Shown: positions 46,274 through 58,714, numbered from the stretch's first letter. The stretch: DNA of 64,000 nt from Pirellulales bacterium (GCA_016779265.1 JADHNY010000007.1:1-64000); one strand, 5' to 3'. Notes: generated by a model from the sequence alone, not told the origin. Made by a program: numbers and translations.

Positions 46274-48043
46274 TCACACATCGACCTGTTTCACCACAGA
46301 AACCGGTTCTTGTTCAGGTTTTCGGGGCCACTTCTTCCCTGCAAACACCACAAACCCCGCAGCTACCGCAGTCAGCGACGTCGGCAGCCCCCCCCAGACG
46401 AGGAACAAAGACCCGCGACCGTCTGCGGCCACCTCAGCCCGCACAGTCGCCGTCGCTCGCTTGGGGCCGCGTCGCAGCACCCGACCGCTCCCATCAATCC
46501 AGGCGGAGATGCCCGTATTTGCGGCCACGACAATCGGTGTTCGCACCTCAACCGCCCGCAAAACAGCTGAGGCAAGGTGCATATCGAGTTCGCTCGATCC
46601 CCAAAACCAGCCATCATTGGTGAGATTGGCGATCAGATCGGGGCGTTGCTGCTTCGCCGCGAGATCTCGGACAATACTTCGGACGGCTCTCGGCAGCGTG
46701 GTCTCGTAACAGATCGTCGCGGCCACCTCAAAACCAGCAACATTTACGGCGAGCGGCTCGGTGCCAGCGGTCAGGCCTGCTGGCAAAGGCGTCAGCCGAT
46801 AGAGCCAAGGAAACCGGTTGGCCAGGGGCACATACTCCCCAAACATCACCGGAAACATCTTTTCGTAACAGCCCAGCGGCGTCCCCTCTGGAGAGAGAAA
46901 CAGCCCGCAGTTGTAGTTCCGCACACCAGAGGCGGCCCTCGGGGTGATCACCTGTTTATCGAGGCCAACCAGCCAGGTCGCCCCGTAGCGACGGGCAAAC
47001 GCCGAGAGTGACTCCAGTCGTTCGGCGGCCAGCCGCTGGCGTGCTGCTGCCTGAGCGGCCGGACTCTCCGGCGGCAGTTCTTCCTCCGCTGTCTCTCGCA
47101 GTGCCTCTGTGACAACTGCCGCTGGCAGCTGCTCAGCAGCATCAATCTCAAGCAGCCCCCATCGCCACATGGTCTCTGGCCAGACGATCAGATCGGGCGA
47201 CCCATCAGTCTCAAGGCCTGCGAGCGTGAGCTCGTCGTAGTGACGAGCGACCTTCTGTGCGGCTCCAGGTTCGTGCTTCAGTTCGGTGTCGATCGAGCCC
47301 TGCACGAGGAGCACATCAAGACGTTCCTCACTCAGTAACGGTTCACTCGCGAGTCGCCAGTTCCCGTAGCCACAGGCTGCGACCAGGCCCCCACCGGCCA
47401 CGGCCAGCCAGACCATCGTTCGCCGCAGACATGGCCAGGCAGGGCCCTGCCGACTGGCTGCCACCACTGCGGTGATCGCTTCGCTGAGGCACGCCGCCAC
47501 AGCCATCACGAGGCCACTGAGCCCAACGGCCCCAAACAGATCGGCCGTCTGCAGCACCTCGAGCCAGCGGACCTGGGTGTCACACAACCCGCCCATCGTG
47601 AAGCCGCCCAGGAGCCAGCCACGCAGGTGCTCCGTCGCGATCCATGCCACCGTTGCAGCTGCCGCGAACGGCAGCCTGGCATGACTGACAAACCGACGCG
47701 TGACGACCACCCAGAAGGGAACAAAACAGCCGAGATACGCCGCCAGCACCACCCAGCCGATCGACGTGGCGGGATGTGGGAGTCGCAGCCAATGCAGCAC
47801 CGCCAGCCAGAACACCACCCCGCCACACCATACGGCCAGCCAGTCGCGACGACCGAGTGATACCGGAGCACGGGCCAGCTGGAGCCAGGGGATCGGAGCC
47901 AGCCATGCTGCCCACCAGAGATCGACTGGTGGCTGCACAGCTGCCATCGCCACGGCACCACTCAACGCCCACAGCCAGCAGTGACGTTGCTGCAGCGACG
48001 GCTGCTGCCTGCCGCTGGATTGCTCACTCTCTGCGGCCGTCAT
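46274..48043 (-). CDS. lnt: Apolipoprotein N-acyltransferase
   Basis: LIVWPETMW, GCYEKMFPVMFGEYVPL, VAATICYETTLPRAVR (Glu/Lys/Cys catalytic set) with multiple N-terminal TMs. Confidence 0.92.
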   Translation of the reverse strand: MTAAESEQSSGRQQPSLQQRHCWLWALSGAVAMAAVQPPVDLWWAAWLAPIPWLQLARAPVSLGRRDWLAVWCGGVVFWLAVLHWLRLPHPATSIGWVVLAAYLGCFVPFWVVVTRRFVSHARLPFAAAATVAWIATEHLRGWLLGGFTMGGLCDTQVRWLEVLQTADLFGAVGLSGLVMAVAACLSEAITAVVAASRQGPAWPCLRRTMVWLAVAGGGLVAACGYGNWRLASEPLLSEERLDVLLVQGSIDTELKHEPGAAQKVARHYDELTLAGLETDGSPDLIVWPETMWRWGLLEIDAAEQLPAAVVTEALRETAEEELPPESPAAQAAARQRLAAERLESLSAFARRYGATWLVGLDKQVITPRAASGVRNYNCGLFLSPEGTPLGCYEKMFPVMFGEYVPLANRFPWLYRLTPLPAGLTAGTEPLAVNVAGFEVAATICYETTLPRAVRSIVRDLAAKQQRPDLIANLTNDGWFWGSSELDMHLASAVLRAVEVRTPIVVAANTGISAWIDGSGRVLRRGPKRATATVRAEVAADGRGSLFLVWGGLPTSLTAVAAGFVVFAGKKWPRKPEQEPVSVVKQVDV

Positions 48044-48315
48044 AGCTGGCCTTCCGCAGCGGGCGTCGCTGTGAAGAGTGCTAGGGACTCCCCCGGTTCC
48101 ACGGGGTCGTCTTCATCGACGAGTTGACGTGCAAGTCGACCGGTGACCGGCGCGAGCAGATCGACCGTGGCAGCACCCGCAACCAGCTGCACGACACGAT
48201 CTCCGGCCAGGACACAATCGCCTTCACTGACGAGCCACACCGAAACCGTCACCATTCCGGTGGTAAATCCCATCGCTGGTACCTGCAGCACCGCCTGCAT
48301 GGAGGCCTGGCTCAT
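48040..48315 (-). CDS. Biotinyl/lipoyl-like domain protein lacking the attachment lysine
   Basis: AVLQVPAMGFTTGMVTVSVWLVSEGDCVLAGDRVVQLVAGAATVDLLAPVTGRLARQLVDEDDPVEPGESLALF; 4-bp overlaps with both neighbours. Confidence 0.75.
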   Translation of the reverse strand: MSQASMQAVLQVPAMGFTTGMVTVSVWLVSEGDCVLAGDRVVQLVAGAATVDLLAPVTGRLARQLVDEDDPVEPGESLALFTATPAAEGQL

Positions 48316-49277
48316 CGTGGGCCTCGTCCACCCGCCTGCAAACGAGTGAGCCAGTACAGCATCACCCGCCCAACGGTCTCGAGCGAGGCTGCAGAGCAGT
48401 GCTCGGGCGTATCCTTCGTGGTGTGCCAGTGTGGATAGTCGAAGTCGATGATGTCACAGGTCGGGATGCGGCCAATCGTTCGCAGAGGCACGTGGTCATC
48501 CTCCACAGTCGGTCCTGGCCGCGGAACGAACTCACGTGCGCCCACCTCAGCGGCAGCCTGCCAGATGTCATCAACCAGGCCTCGCGTGTCGGGCCAGGTG
48601 ATACTGTGACGCTCCTGAGGCAGGAGCAGATTCTCATCCGCCACCATGTCTAGCAGGACCCCAACCAGATAACGATGCGGCGGCGGATCGGCTACGTAGC
48701 GACGAGCAAAGTGAATGGAGCCGAGGCAGTACGGATCTCGCCGATCGACGACATACTCCTCAGCATCAAAGAACACAAAGTCGACACCGATCGGCCCTGC
48801 GAGAGCCGGCATAAAGCGACCAAGTTCCATCAAGGCTGCCACGCCACTGGCACCATCGTTCGCCCCCACGAACACACCCTCAGGATCCACCGGATCACGG
48901 TCGGGATAGGGCCGGGTGTCGTAGTGCGCAGCGAGCAACACCCGATCGTTGCGGTCAGGATGGAAGGAGACAATCAGGTTTTCCATGACCACTGGCTCGC
49001 CTGTCCGGCGATCACGAATCCGAAATGGCTGCCGGGTGACCTCAGCATCAAGATCGCTGAAGTGCCGCACGATCATGGCACGTTGTTTCTGCATCCCGAT
49101 CGACCCGCTCGGACGGGGGCCGAGTTCGCAGATGGCCTTGAGATAACCGTAGGCCCGCTCGCCTGAGAACTCATTTGCTGCGGCAGGCTCTGCAGCGGAG
49201 AGCAGCTCTCCCTCACTGGCCTTCAGCAGGCAGGCCACAGCCACACAGAGCGACAGCACGGTTCGCAGACGGCTCAT
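48312..49277 (-). CDS. M28 family peptidase / glutaminyl-peptide cyclotransferase-like
   Basis: VLLAAHYDTRPYPDRDP, FVGANDGASGVAALMELGR, VDFVFFDAEEYV metal-ligand motifs. Confidence 0.9.
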   Translation of the reverse strand: MSRLRTVLSLCVAVACLLKASEGELLSAAEPAAANEFSGERAYGYLKAICELGPRPSGSIGMQKQRAMIVRHFSDLDAEVTRQPFRIRDRRTGEPVVMENLIVSFHPDRNDRVLLAAHYDTRPYPDRDPVDPEGVFVGANDGASGVAALMELGRFMPALAGPIGVDFVFFDAEEYVVDRRDPYCLGSIHFARRYVADPPPHRYLVGVLLDMVADENLLLPQERHSITWPDTRGLVDDIWQAAAEVGAREFVPRPGPTVEDDHVPLRTIGRIPTCDIIDFDYPHWHTTKDTPEHCSAASLETVGRVMLYWLTRLQAGGRGPR

Positions 49278-49690
49278 ACCATCGACGCGGCGCCCAGGCA
49301 GCCGCCCTCTGGAGTCAACAACCAGACACATCACATAGCCGCGACCATTCACAGCCAAACGTCACGGCCAAGCGCAGCAGACTCAACCGCCTCCGCAGTG
49401 AGCGTATCACGGGTGTTGCGGACACCGACAGGCCAAACAGCCTCCAGGCCAACTCCTCAAGGAAGACGTGGTAGATTCAGGAGCACGCAGGGTGGCGAGG
49501 AGACAGGGAACGCCCGAGCGGGGAACGGCTCTGAGGAGTGCGGAGTTCGACTCCCCAGAGGCTGTGAGACTGCTTCCTGTCTCTTCCGTTCGACACCCTG
49601 TCCGACTGGCGTCATGTTGGGCTGTCCGGCTGGCGTCCGGTTTGTCTGTACCGCTGTTTGGCTGTATCCCTGTCCGATTGTGGAGTTCGC

Positions 49691-51475
49691 ATGAACAGAC
49701 ATGCTTTCGTGCTCACCTCACTGCGGTGCCTGAGGCGGTGCAGGCGGCGGCAGCTTCTTGGATGCGTTGTGCTCGTCTGCCTGCTGTGCATGCACGGGGG
49801 ACGCGATGCAGCGGCCGGCGGCGGGCCTGAGAATGTTTTTCTCGTCGTCAATCCAGACAGCGCCGAGAGTCTCGCGGTTGCCAATGCCTACGTGGCACTC
49901 CGCAAGGTTCCACCCATCAACGTCTTCATGCTGTCGTGGACAGGCAGCAAGGAAGAGACGAGTGTCGCCACGTTTCGCAGTGCGATTCTTGATCCCGTGC
50001 TGGAAGCCATCGAAGGCCGCGGGCTCGTTCCACAGATCGACGCGATTGTGTACTCCTCTGATTTCCCCTGGCGAATCAGCTTTAAAGACGAACTCCCCGA
50101 GCAGCTGGTGGGCGTCGACAAGTTTCCAGCCGGCTCGCTGACCGGCATGACCACACTCTTCCCATTGGTGAAGTCGTCCGACGGCGGCTGGATCAGTCGT
50201 GACAGCAACCGCTACTACCGCCCCGTTGACACCCGCGGGATTCCCCGTGAGACCGTTGGCTTTCGCGGCTGGTATGGCTGGGGAGCTCAGGGCCAACAGA
50301 TGGAGGCCGGCGGCGTCCGATACCTGCTCTCTGCCATGCTCGGCGTGACCAGTGGCCGAGGCAACTCGGTGGATGAGGTCGTCGCCATGCTCCGCTCGGC
50401 AGTGGCAGCCGACGACACGCACCCAAGCGGCACCGTCTACTTTGTCACCAATAGCGATGTCCGCACCACAACCCGCAGCAGCGTCTTTGACAGCACCGTC
50501 AAAGAACTCATCGATCTGGGCGTCAACGCCGAAGTCGTGTCAGGAAAACTCCCGATAGGTAAACGCGATGTGGCAGGCCTGATGGCTGGCACGCCAAGCT
50601 TTGACTGGAACAGCTCTGGCAGTCGCATTCGTCCCGGGGCGATCTGCGAGAACCTGACGAGCTTTGGTGGCATCTTCAGCCCATCCGCTGGCCAGACACC
50701 ACTCTCCGCCTTCTTGCGGGCAGGGGCTGCAGGTTCGAGTGGCACCGTCATTGAGCCATACGCCGATCAGGCCAAGTTCCCACACCCTTCTCTGCAGGTG
50801 CACTACGCACGGGGAGCGAGTCTCATTGAGGCCTTCTACCAGTCGGTGCACTCGCCATACCAGCTGCTCGTGGTTGGCGACCCACTCTGTCAGCCCTGGG
50901 CGACGATCCCTCGCGTGGATCTGGGGCTCACAGAGAGCGACACACCGTTGACGAGCGCGACACGGCTGAATGGTGAGGTGACCTTCTCGGCGAATGGCAG
51001 CCTGCCAGGCAATCGAACGGTCGACCGCTTCGAACTGTTTGTCGATGGCATGCGGTACGCCCAGTTTGGCAGTGGTGAAACCACCACGCTCGACACCACG
51101 GCCCTTGCCGATGGATACCACGAACTCCGTCTGGTGGGGATTGCGGCCTCCGCAGTTGAGACGCAAGGTCGGCAGATCGTGCCAGCGGTCTTCCAGAACC
51201 ATGGGCGATCTCTCCAGCTGACAGTTGAGCCAGACGTTGTGCCGCTGGATGGCACCGTGCGGATTCGTCTTTCTGGCGAACAGATCGACGGAGCGGTTCT
51301 GTATGCGGCAGGTCGCGTGCTAGGACGCACCACCGGCGAGGCGTCGACCGTCGAGATTCCTGCTCGCCTCTTAGGCGCTGGCCCTGCCACGATTCGAGCC
51401 ACCGGTCGTCGCGGCAGCGGTCAGTCCGGCAGCGTTCACGCGGCGCCGGTGACAATCATGGTGACAGGCGGCTGA
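49691..51475 (+). CDS. TIGR03790-like secreted protein
   Basis: ENVFLVVNPDSAESLAVANAYVALRKVPPINVFMLSW and YQSVHSPYQLLVVGDPLCQPWA resemble this planctomycete-enriched family; assignment from memory. Confidence 0.65.
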   Translation: MNRHAFVLTSLRCLRRCRRRQLLGCVVLVCLLCMHGGRDAAAGGGPENVFLVVNPDSAESLAVANAYVALRKVPPINVFMLSWTGSKEETSVATFRSAILDPVLEAIEGRGLVPQIDAIVYSSDFPWRISFKDELPEQLVGVDKFPAGSLTGMTTLFPLVKSSDGGWISRDSNRYYRPVDTRGIPRETVGFRGWYGWGAQGQQMEAGGVRYLLSAMLGVTSGRGNSVDEVVAMLRSAVAADDTHPSGTVYFVTNSDVRTTTRSSVFDSTVKELIDLGVNAEVVSGKLPIGKRDVAGLMAGTPSFDWNSSGSRIRPGAICENLTSFGGIFSPSAGQTPLSAFLRAGAAGSSGTVIEPYADQAKFPHPSLQVHYARGASLIEAFYQSVHSPYQLLVVGDPLCQPWATIPRVDLGLTESDTPLTSATRLNGEVTFSANGSLPGNRTVDRFELFVDGMRYAQFGSGETTTLDTTALADGYHELRLVGIAASAVETQGRQIVPAVFQNHGRSLQLTVEPDVVPLDGTVRIRLSGEQIDGAVLYAAGRVLGRTTGEASTVEIPARLLGAGPATIRATGRRGSGQSGSVHAAPVTIMVTGG

Positions 51476-51519
51476 TGACCGGCACCGGATGGTGTCGGCA
51501 CAGCTCTCTCCAGATCTGA

Positions 51520-53244
51520 CTAGCGACCGCCAGCCTGGGGAGCAGTCGCCATCCGAACCTGGGAGGCAGGCGGAGCCTGTGACGGAGCGACGGCAGCAGG
51601 CAACTGTGGGTGGCCGTTGTGGGCAGCCGAGAGGTGATCGACGAAGTCTTCACCAGCAGCGGAGAGCACAAACACCTCGCTGCTGCCCTCACCGCCGTGA
51701 GGCCGCACAATACAGATCACTTCAGCCTGCCCCCGATGCTGTCGCACCTGTTCAAGCAGAGCCAGTTCACCTGGTAAGAGCGTGCGTCCGGTGCCAGCAG
51801 ACGCACCACCTGCCGGCGCCGCGTCTGCGACCGATGCGGTAGGCACGGCTGCGGTGCGGTCTCGTCGGTCAAAGGCGACCGACGGCATCGACTCAGGCAT
51901 GGCTGGAGCCGTGTCCGCCAATGGCGTTGGCCCGCCGCTTGGATAGGTCGTCCGATACACAAAGGACAGGCCTGCATCGTCAAGCTGCTCATGGACAGCC
52001 TGGAGGGCGGCATAGAGACCTTCCTGATCCGCCGGGTCTGCAGCATTACAGACACCAATCAGGCTGCCATTGAGGTCAAACAATCCGCCCCCACTGCGAC
52101 CAGGCACGGGCTGACCGGCCACCTGCACATTGGGAGGTCCGAGATACTTATCAACTGCCGTGATCTGACTGAAATGGACCGTTGGATCAGCACCACCATC
52201 ACAGCCAACGGAGGCGACGTGTTCGCCAACGGCGAGTTCACGCTCCGGTCCAGCCACCCGGGCAGGCGTGATCTCCGCATCCGTGAAGACACTCACGAGG
52301 GCCACGTCGCGGTCGAGATCCCACGCCACGAGCTGCCCGGCAAGGCCACGGGTTTCGTCGCTTCCAAAAAGATCGACCGCAATCCGCCCTTCGCCGCCTG
52401 AATCACGAAAGATGTGCGCACAGGTAAGGATCAACGCCTCCCCCTGTCGGCAGTCGATCACCGTACCAGTGCCGCGTGACGATCCCTCGGGGTCTTGGAC
52501 CTGCAGCCGTGCTGTCGCTGCCAGCAGCTGTGACTGCACCATGGCCTGATCGGTCACTGCGGGCATCGTCGCGGGCGCAGCCAGCTGTGCCGGAGCAGGA
52601 CTCTCCTCGAGGGCTGCCAGTGCGGTCGGGCCCACTGGGGCTCGGGCAGGCTGTGTCGCTGTGAGGATGGCGGCATCGCGAGCATGACGCTGCGGTGGGG
52701 TTTGGGTGGGGAGAGCTTCGGTAGCCACCGTGGTCGCCAGCGGGATGCCCGCGACGCTCCCTGCAGCTTCTGAAGTCGGTGGAAGTGGTGTCTGTGGACG
52801 GCCCGTCTGAAGTCCCTTGGCCAGCAATCCCTCGAGTTCACGCTGCGTGGTGGCACCATCAATCCGGCCCACCTGATGTCCCTTCACCAGCAGGATGTAA
52901 CAAGGCACTCCGCTCACTCCGAAGCGACGGACGAGATCATGCTCCTGATCAACGTCGATATGCCGCACGGGCCAGCCTGCCTGTTCGATGCCCTGCACCA
53001 CAGGAGCCATTGCTCGACAGGGGCCGCACCAACTCGCGGAGAAGTCGAGCAGCACTACATCTCCCGGCTGCACGGCAGTCTGGGCAGGAATCGCAGACTC
53101 CGCAGCGACTGCATGCGGTGCTGCAACGAGCCCACTGCATGCCACCATTCCCAGCGACACCATCGCCAGCAACACATCACGAGCGAGATACCGGTGACTG
53201 CGGGCCACGTTCGGCGGTGTGGCATGAGGCTGCGTTGAGGGCAT
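51520..53244 (-). CDS. Thioredoxin-like domain fused to trypsin-like serine protease
   Basis: LLDFSASWCGPCRAMAPVV (Trx), later LTCAHIF / DLDRDVALVSV / PVPGRSGGGLFD (His-Asp-Ser triad contexts). Confidence 0.85.
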   Translation of the reverse strand: MPSTQPHATPPNVARSHRYLARDVLLAMVSLGMVACSGLVAAPHAVAAESAIPAQTAVQPGDVVLLDFSASWCGPCRAMAPVVQGIEQAGWPVRHIDVDQEHDLVRRFGVSGVPCYILLVKGHQVGRIDGATTQRELEGLLAKGLQTGRPQTPLPPTSEAAGSVAGIPLATTVATEALPTQTPPQRHARDAAILTATQPARAPVGPTALAALEESPAPAQLAAPATMPAVTDQAMVQSQLLAATARLQVQDPEGSSRGTGTVIDCRQGEALILTCAHIFRDSGGEGRIAVDLFGSDETRGLAGQLVAWDLDRDVALVSVFTDAEITPARVAGPERELAVGEHVASVGCDGGADPTVHFSQITAVDKYLGPPNVQVAGQPVPGRSGGGLFDLNGSLIGVCNAADPADQEGLYAALQAVHEQLDDAGLSFVYRTTYPSGGPTPLADTAPAMPESMPSVAFDRRDRTAAVPTASVADAAPAGGASAGTGRTLLPGELALLEQVRQHRGQAEVICIVRPHGGEGSSEVFVLSAAGEDFVDHLSAAHNGHPQLPAAVAPSQAPPASQVRMATAPQAGGR

Positions 53245-53664
53245 ACATCTCCTCCCACAGGGAAAGCTGCAGATTGGGCAGACCCGGGCCGGCGAATGCC
53301 TCAAGCCACGGACGGTCTGGCCGCAACGAGATTGAGCGTTGGGATGGGCTTACTGTCGAGTGCGGCCGTGTCTGGTCAGTAGAGGTCCTGTTTTTTCGGC
53401 AACTGGCCCCGTGGCCGTGCCATGCCGATCCACCGGCGATCAAGCTGCCGAAACAGCCTGCTGCTCGCCGGTGCGACTGCCGCCCCTTGAGCGGGCGGAA
53501 TAGTGGCGGCGAACCTGCTTGAGAGCAAGATCATTTTGAGCCGATGATGAGAAGCCGAATGCCAAGGACGCCGCGATTTTCGTTTGCGGCGCGGGCCCGT
53601 ACACTCACGGCTTCCGCGGGGATCATGAGCATCCCTGTCCAGCCTCCTCCCTCATCTGCACCGC

Positions 53665-55767
<2,103 letters not shown>

Positions 55768-55888
55768 GCCGGTTTCCTAAGAGAACTCCAGTCTCAACGG
55801 GCCTGCAGGCCGCCGGCTGCGTAGAATAACAGGGTACGGTCGAGCCTCTTTGCAGGTGATTCCCAACGCCCTTGAGGGAGAAGTCACG

Positions 55889-56326
55889 ATGGCCACGATT
55901 CTTTTTCCAACAGATTTCTCGCACGCCAGCGATGCTGCACTGCAGCATGCTGAAGCCATCGCCAGACAGCAGCAGGCCCGGCTCGTCATCCTGCATGTTG
56001 AAGAGCCACCCCTGGCGTACGGTGGTGGCGAGCTCTACTACGGCCTGCCTGAGCCGAGCTCGGAACGGATCATGAAGATGCTTGAGGATGTGCAGCCGAG
56101 TGATGGCTCGCTCGAGTTCTGCCACAAGCTCACCATGGGCGATCCCGCCTCGGAGATTGTCCGCATTGCCGAAGAGGAAAAGGCTGACATGATCGTGCTC
56201 GGTACGCATGGACGGACTGGCATGTCCAGGCTCTTGATGGGCAGCGTGGCAGAGGCAGTTGTCCGCCGGTCGCCCAGCCCGGTGCTCGTCTACCGAGAGA
56301 CCGCCAAGCTTGTTCCAGAAGCCTGA
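55889..56326 (+). CDS. Universal stress protein family
   Basis: MATILFPTDFSHASDAALQHAEAIA, DMIVLGTHGRTGMSRLLMGSVAEAVVRRSPSPVLV. Confidence 0.93.
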   Translation: MATILFPTDFSHASDAALQHAEAIARQQQARLVILHVEEPPLAYGGGELYYGLPEPSSERIMKMLEDVQPSDGSLEFCHKLTMGDPASEIVRIAEEEKADMIVLGTHGRTGMSRLLMGSVAEAVVRRSPSPVLVYRETAKLVPEA

Positions 56327-56367
56327 CTCTGACAGTTTCTGCTGAGATCTACGAGCCACTGTTTTCC

Positions 56368-57321
56368 ATGCAGCAGACCAAAGACCTCCTCCGCGTGCGG
56401 CAGACCGTGCGGCAGACCCTGCGTCAGGTGTTTGATGAGCGAGGCTTCCTCGAAGTCGACACGCCCGTGTTGTCGATGGAGGTGCTGCCCGAAGCGCACA
56501 TTGACCCGCTACGTGTCACAGTCGCCGGAGGCCACGAGCGATTTCTCCAAGCCAGTCCAGAAGCCCTGATGAAGCGACTTCTGGCTGCCGGTTCTGGTCC
56601 GATCTACCAGCTTGCGCATGTCTTTCGAGATGGCGAACGTGGTCACCGGCATGACATCGAGTTTCTCCTCTGGGAGTGGTATGCCCCCGGCACGGGCCTC
56701 GATGAGACCGCCGAGCTGATCGACGCCGTGATGCGGTCTACACTCGGCACGTCAGGACTCGAACGCATCAGCTGCAAGGAGGCCTTTCACCAACATGCTG
56801 GCGTCGACCTGGCCACGGCCCACGCCGATGCACTCGCCACCGCCGCAACGGATGCCGGCATCACGCTTCCGCAGGGCTGGCAGCTCGACCCTGTCGATGT
56901 TCAGTTCGACCGTCTCTTTGAACTGCTGCTCTCTGAGGCGGTGGCTCCGCAACTGGGGCACTGCCAGCCAACAATGCTCGAGGCGTGGCCTCCGTCGCAA
57001 GCTGCCTTTGCCCGTCTCGATCCCACAACTCCCTCTTCGGCTCGCCGCTTCGAGCTGTTTGTTCGTGGGGTGGAGCTGATCAACGGCTGGGAAGAAGAGA
57101 CCTCCGCTCACGAGCTCCGGAGACGCATCGACGATACGAACACCGCTCGGAAACTCGATAACCGAGCAGCACTGCCGGTCCCAGAGCGGCTGATCGCTGC
57201 CCACGAGGCCGAGATGCCCGAGGGGACTGGAGCCGCTCTCGGTTTCGATCGACTTGTCATGCTCGCCGCCGAACAGGCGTCTATCGATCAGGTGCGGTGT
57301 TTTACGTCCGACAGTGCTTAA
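56368..57321 (+). CDS. epmA: EpmA/PoxA-like elongation factor P lysine ligase (class II LysRS-like catalytic core)
   Basis: LEVDTPVLSMEVLPEAHIDP, LQASPEALMKRLLAAGSGPIYQLAHVFRDGERG..HDIEFLLWEWY, GTGAALGFDRLVMLAA; no N-terminal anticodon-binding domain. Confidence 0.88.
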   Translation: MQQTKDLLRVRQTVRQTLRQVFDERGFLEVDTPVLSMEVLPEAHIDPLRVTVAGGHERFLQASPEALMKRLLAAGSGPIYQLAHVFRDGERGHRHDIEFLLWEWYAPGTGLDETAELIDAVMRSTLGTSGLERISCKEAFHQHAGVDLATAHADALATAATDAGITLPQGWQLDPVDVQFDRLFELLLSEAVAPQLGHCQPTMLEAWPPSQAAFARLDPTTPSSARRFELFVRGVELINGWEEETSAHELRRRIDDTNTARKLDNRAALPVPERLIAAHEAEMPEGTGAALGFDRLVMLAAEQASIDQVRCFTSDSA

Positions 57322-57342
57322 TGGACGCAGTGCTTAATGGGC

Positions 57343-58017
57343 TTAGAGCAGTTCGTGGTCTGTCACGAGCCAGCGGTCAGTGTCACTGGTAAACGGGTCG
57401 CGGCGAACCGTGACGTCCAACAGCACCTCGCCTGTGCCCGACTGATCGCAGGGAATACCGAGCGTAACAATCCAGCTCTTCCCCTCCCTATCCTCCGCCC
57501 GCGCCTGTTCAACCCGCGGCTCCACCGCTCCACAGGAGGTGACCGCAGCGATGCTCGGCATCTTGGCGAACTTTTCCCGCACTTCTTTGCCGGCCTCACC
57601 ATCAAGCGGCCCTGACGACTGCGGCATCAACGTCTCAGGGAGCGCGTCGTAGCGACACATCACCAGAGCATCCTCCCGACGCCCTTCTCCGACAGCCACC
57701 ACAAACGCCTCTGCCACCGCAACCGCCCTGCCCTTGGCTCCGTTCAACGAAACCACCTGATAGACACTCGATTGCAGTGCAAAACCGACAGAGAGCGCAA
57801 GGCCCGCAACGGCCGCAAGACGCCCCGCTTTCGGTGCATCCTCTCGCCCAACATCTGCCAGGGCAGCAACCGAAAGTCCGACGCCAATCAGAGGCACCAC
57901 GAGGAACAGCGGATTCGCCACCGCAGCAGCAGCAGCAACGCCGACAACAGCTGCCGCGACCGCCAGCCGGCTCACCGGGAGATAACCGCCCTCGTGGTCG
58001 TGTGTGTGATCTGTCAT
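57343..58017 (-). CDS. Membrane protein of unknown function
   Basis: MTDHTHDHEGGYLPVSRLAVAAAVVGVAAAAAVANPLFLVVPLIGVGLSVAAL hydrophobic N-terminus; start chosen at MTDHTH. Confidence 0.65.
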   Translation of the reverse strand: MTDHTHDHEGGYLPVSRLAVAAAVVGVAAAAAVANPLFLVVPLIGVGLSVAALADVGREDAPKAGRLAAVAGLALSVGFALQSSVYQVVSLNGAKGRAVAVAEAFVVAVGEGRREDALVMCRYDALPETLMPQSSGPLDGEAGKEVREKFAKMPSIAAVTSCGAVEPRVEQARAEDREGKSWIVTLGIPCDQSGTGEVLLDVTVRRDPFTSDTDRWLVTDHELL

Positions 58018-58072
58018 CGCATCTCTCTTCGTACCCATCAACTCTTGGCAGTCAGAACGAAAGCCATCAACC

Positions 58073-58714
58073 CTACTGAGCCGACTCCGCTCCCAAAGCC
58101 TTCGCATTGCCAGCCCGACGATCGCCATACCGCAGCACAAAATCTGCGTTCCGGTCAAAAACGGGAGCCTCGCCCTCTGCAGCCGTGGAAAAAGGCCCGT
58201 CAGGCCCGGTTCCTCCTCGCACCCAGGCAAGCCACTTTCGATCCGGTGCGAGGCCGAGAAACATTCGTGCGTCCGGCGTTGGCTGTACACCTTCGCGGGA
58301 GAGCGGCGTCATATGGAACGTCATCGCGGTGAAACAGACCACCACCCAGGCCGTTAACACTCCGAGCAGCACACCGCCCCCAAGATCGAGCAGCTTGGGA
58401 AAAGGCACGCGAGTCCGAGACATCAGCCAGGTGACAATGCGGAGCACGAGCAGGATCACAAGAAACAAGGCCCACGCAGCGGCAGCATCGAGGAACTGTC
58501 CAAATGGAGGCATGAGACCTCCTTGGTTTTCGCCTCCGTCAGCAACGTTGACGAAGCGGTCACCAAGCGTGGCGAGCGGCTCATACCAGGCAGTCGCCAT
58601 CGTGGCCGCCACAAGGACATTGAGAAACCGCAGCATCCCACCCCAAAGCCGCTCACGAGCGACGAGCCCCGTGACAGCGAGAAACATCACCACCAACAAG
58701 ATTGTGGGTATCAC
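58073..58714 (-). CDS. CvpA-like membrane protein
   Basis: Four hydrophobic segments incl. WALFLVILLVLRIVTWLMSRTRVPFPKLLDLGGGVLLGVLTAWVVVCFTAM, CvpA-like pattern. Confidence 0.65.
   Translation of the reverse strand: MIPTILLVVMFLAVTGLVARERLWGGMLRFLNVLVAATMATAWYEPLATLGDRFVNVADGGENQGGLMPPFGQFLDAAAAWALFLVILLVLRIVTWLMSRTRVPFPKLLDLGGGVLLGVLTAWVVVCFTAMTFHMTPLSREGVQPTPDARMFLGLAPDRKWLAWVRGGTGPDGPFSTAAEGEAPVFDRNADFVLRYGDRRAGNAKALGAESAQ

Noticed and set aside
53480-53498. CCGCCC...GGGCGG inverted repeat upstream of metG
   Set aside because: 6-bp GC palindrome expected by chance in this GC-rich DNA; no known RNA element recognised.
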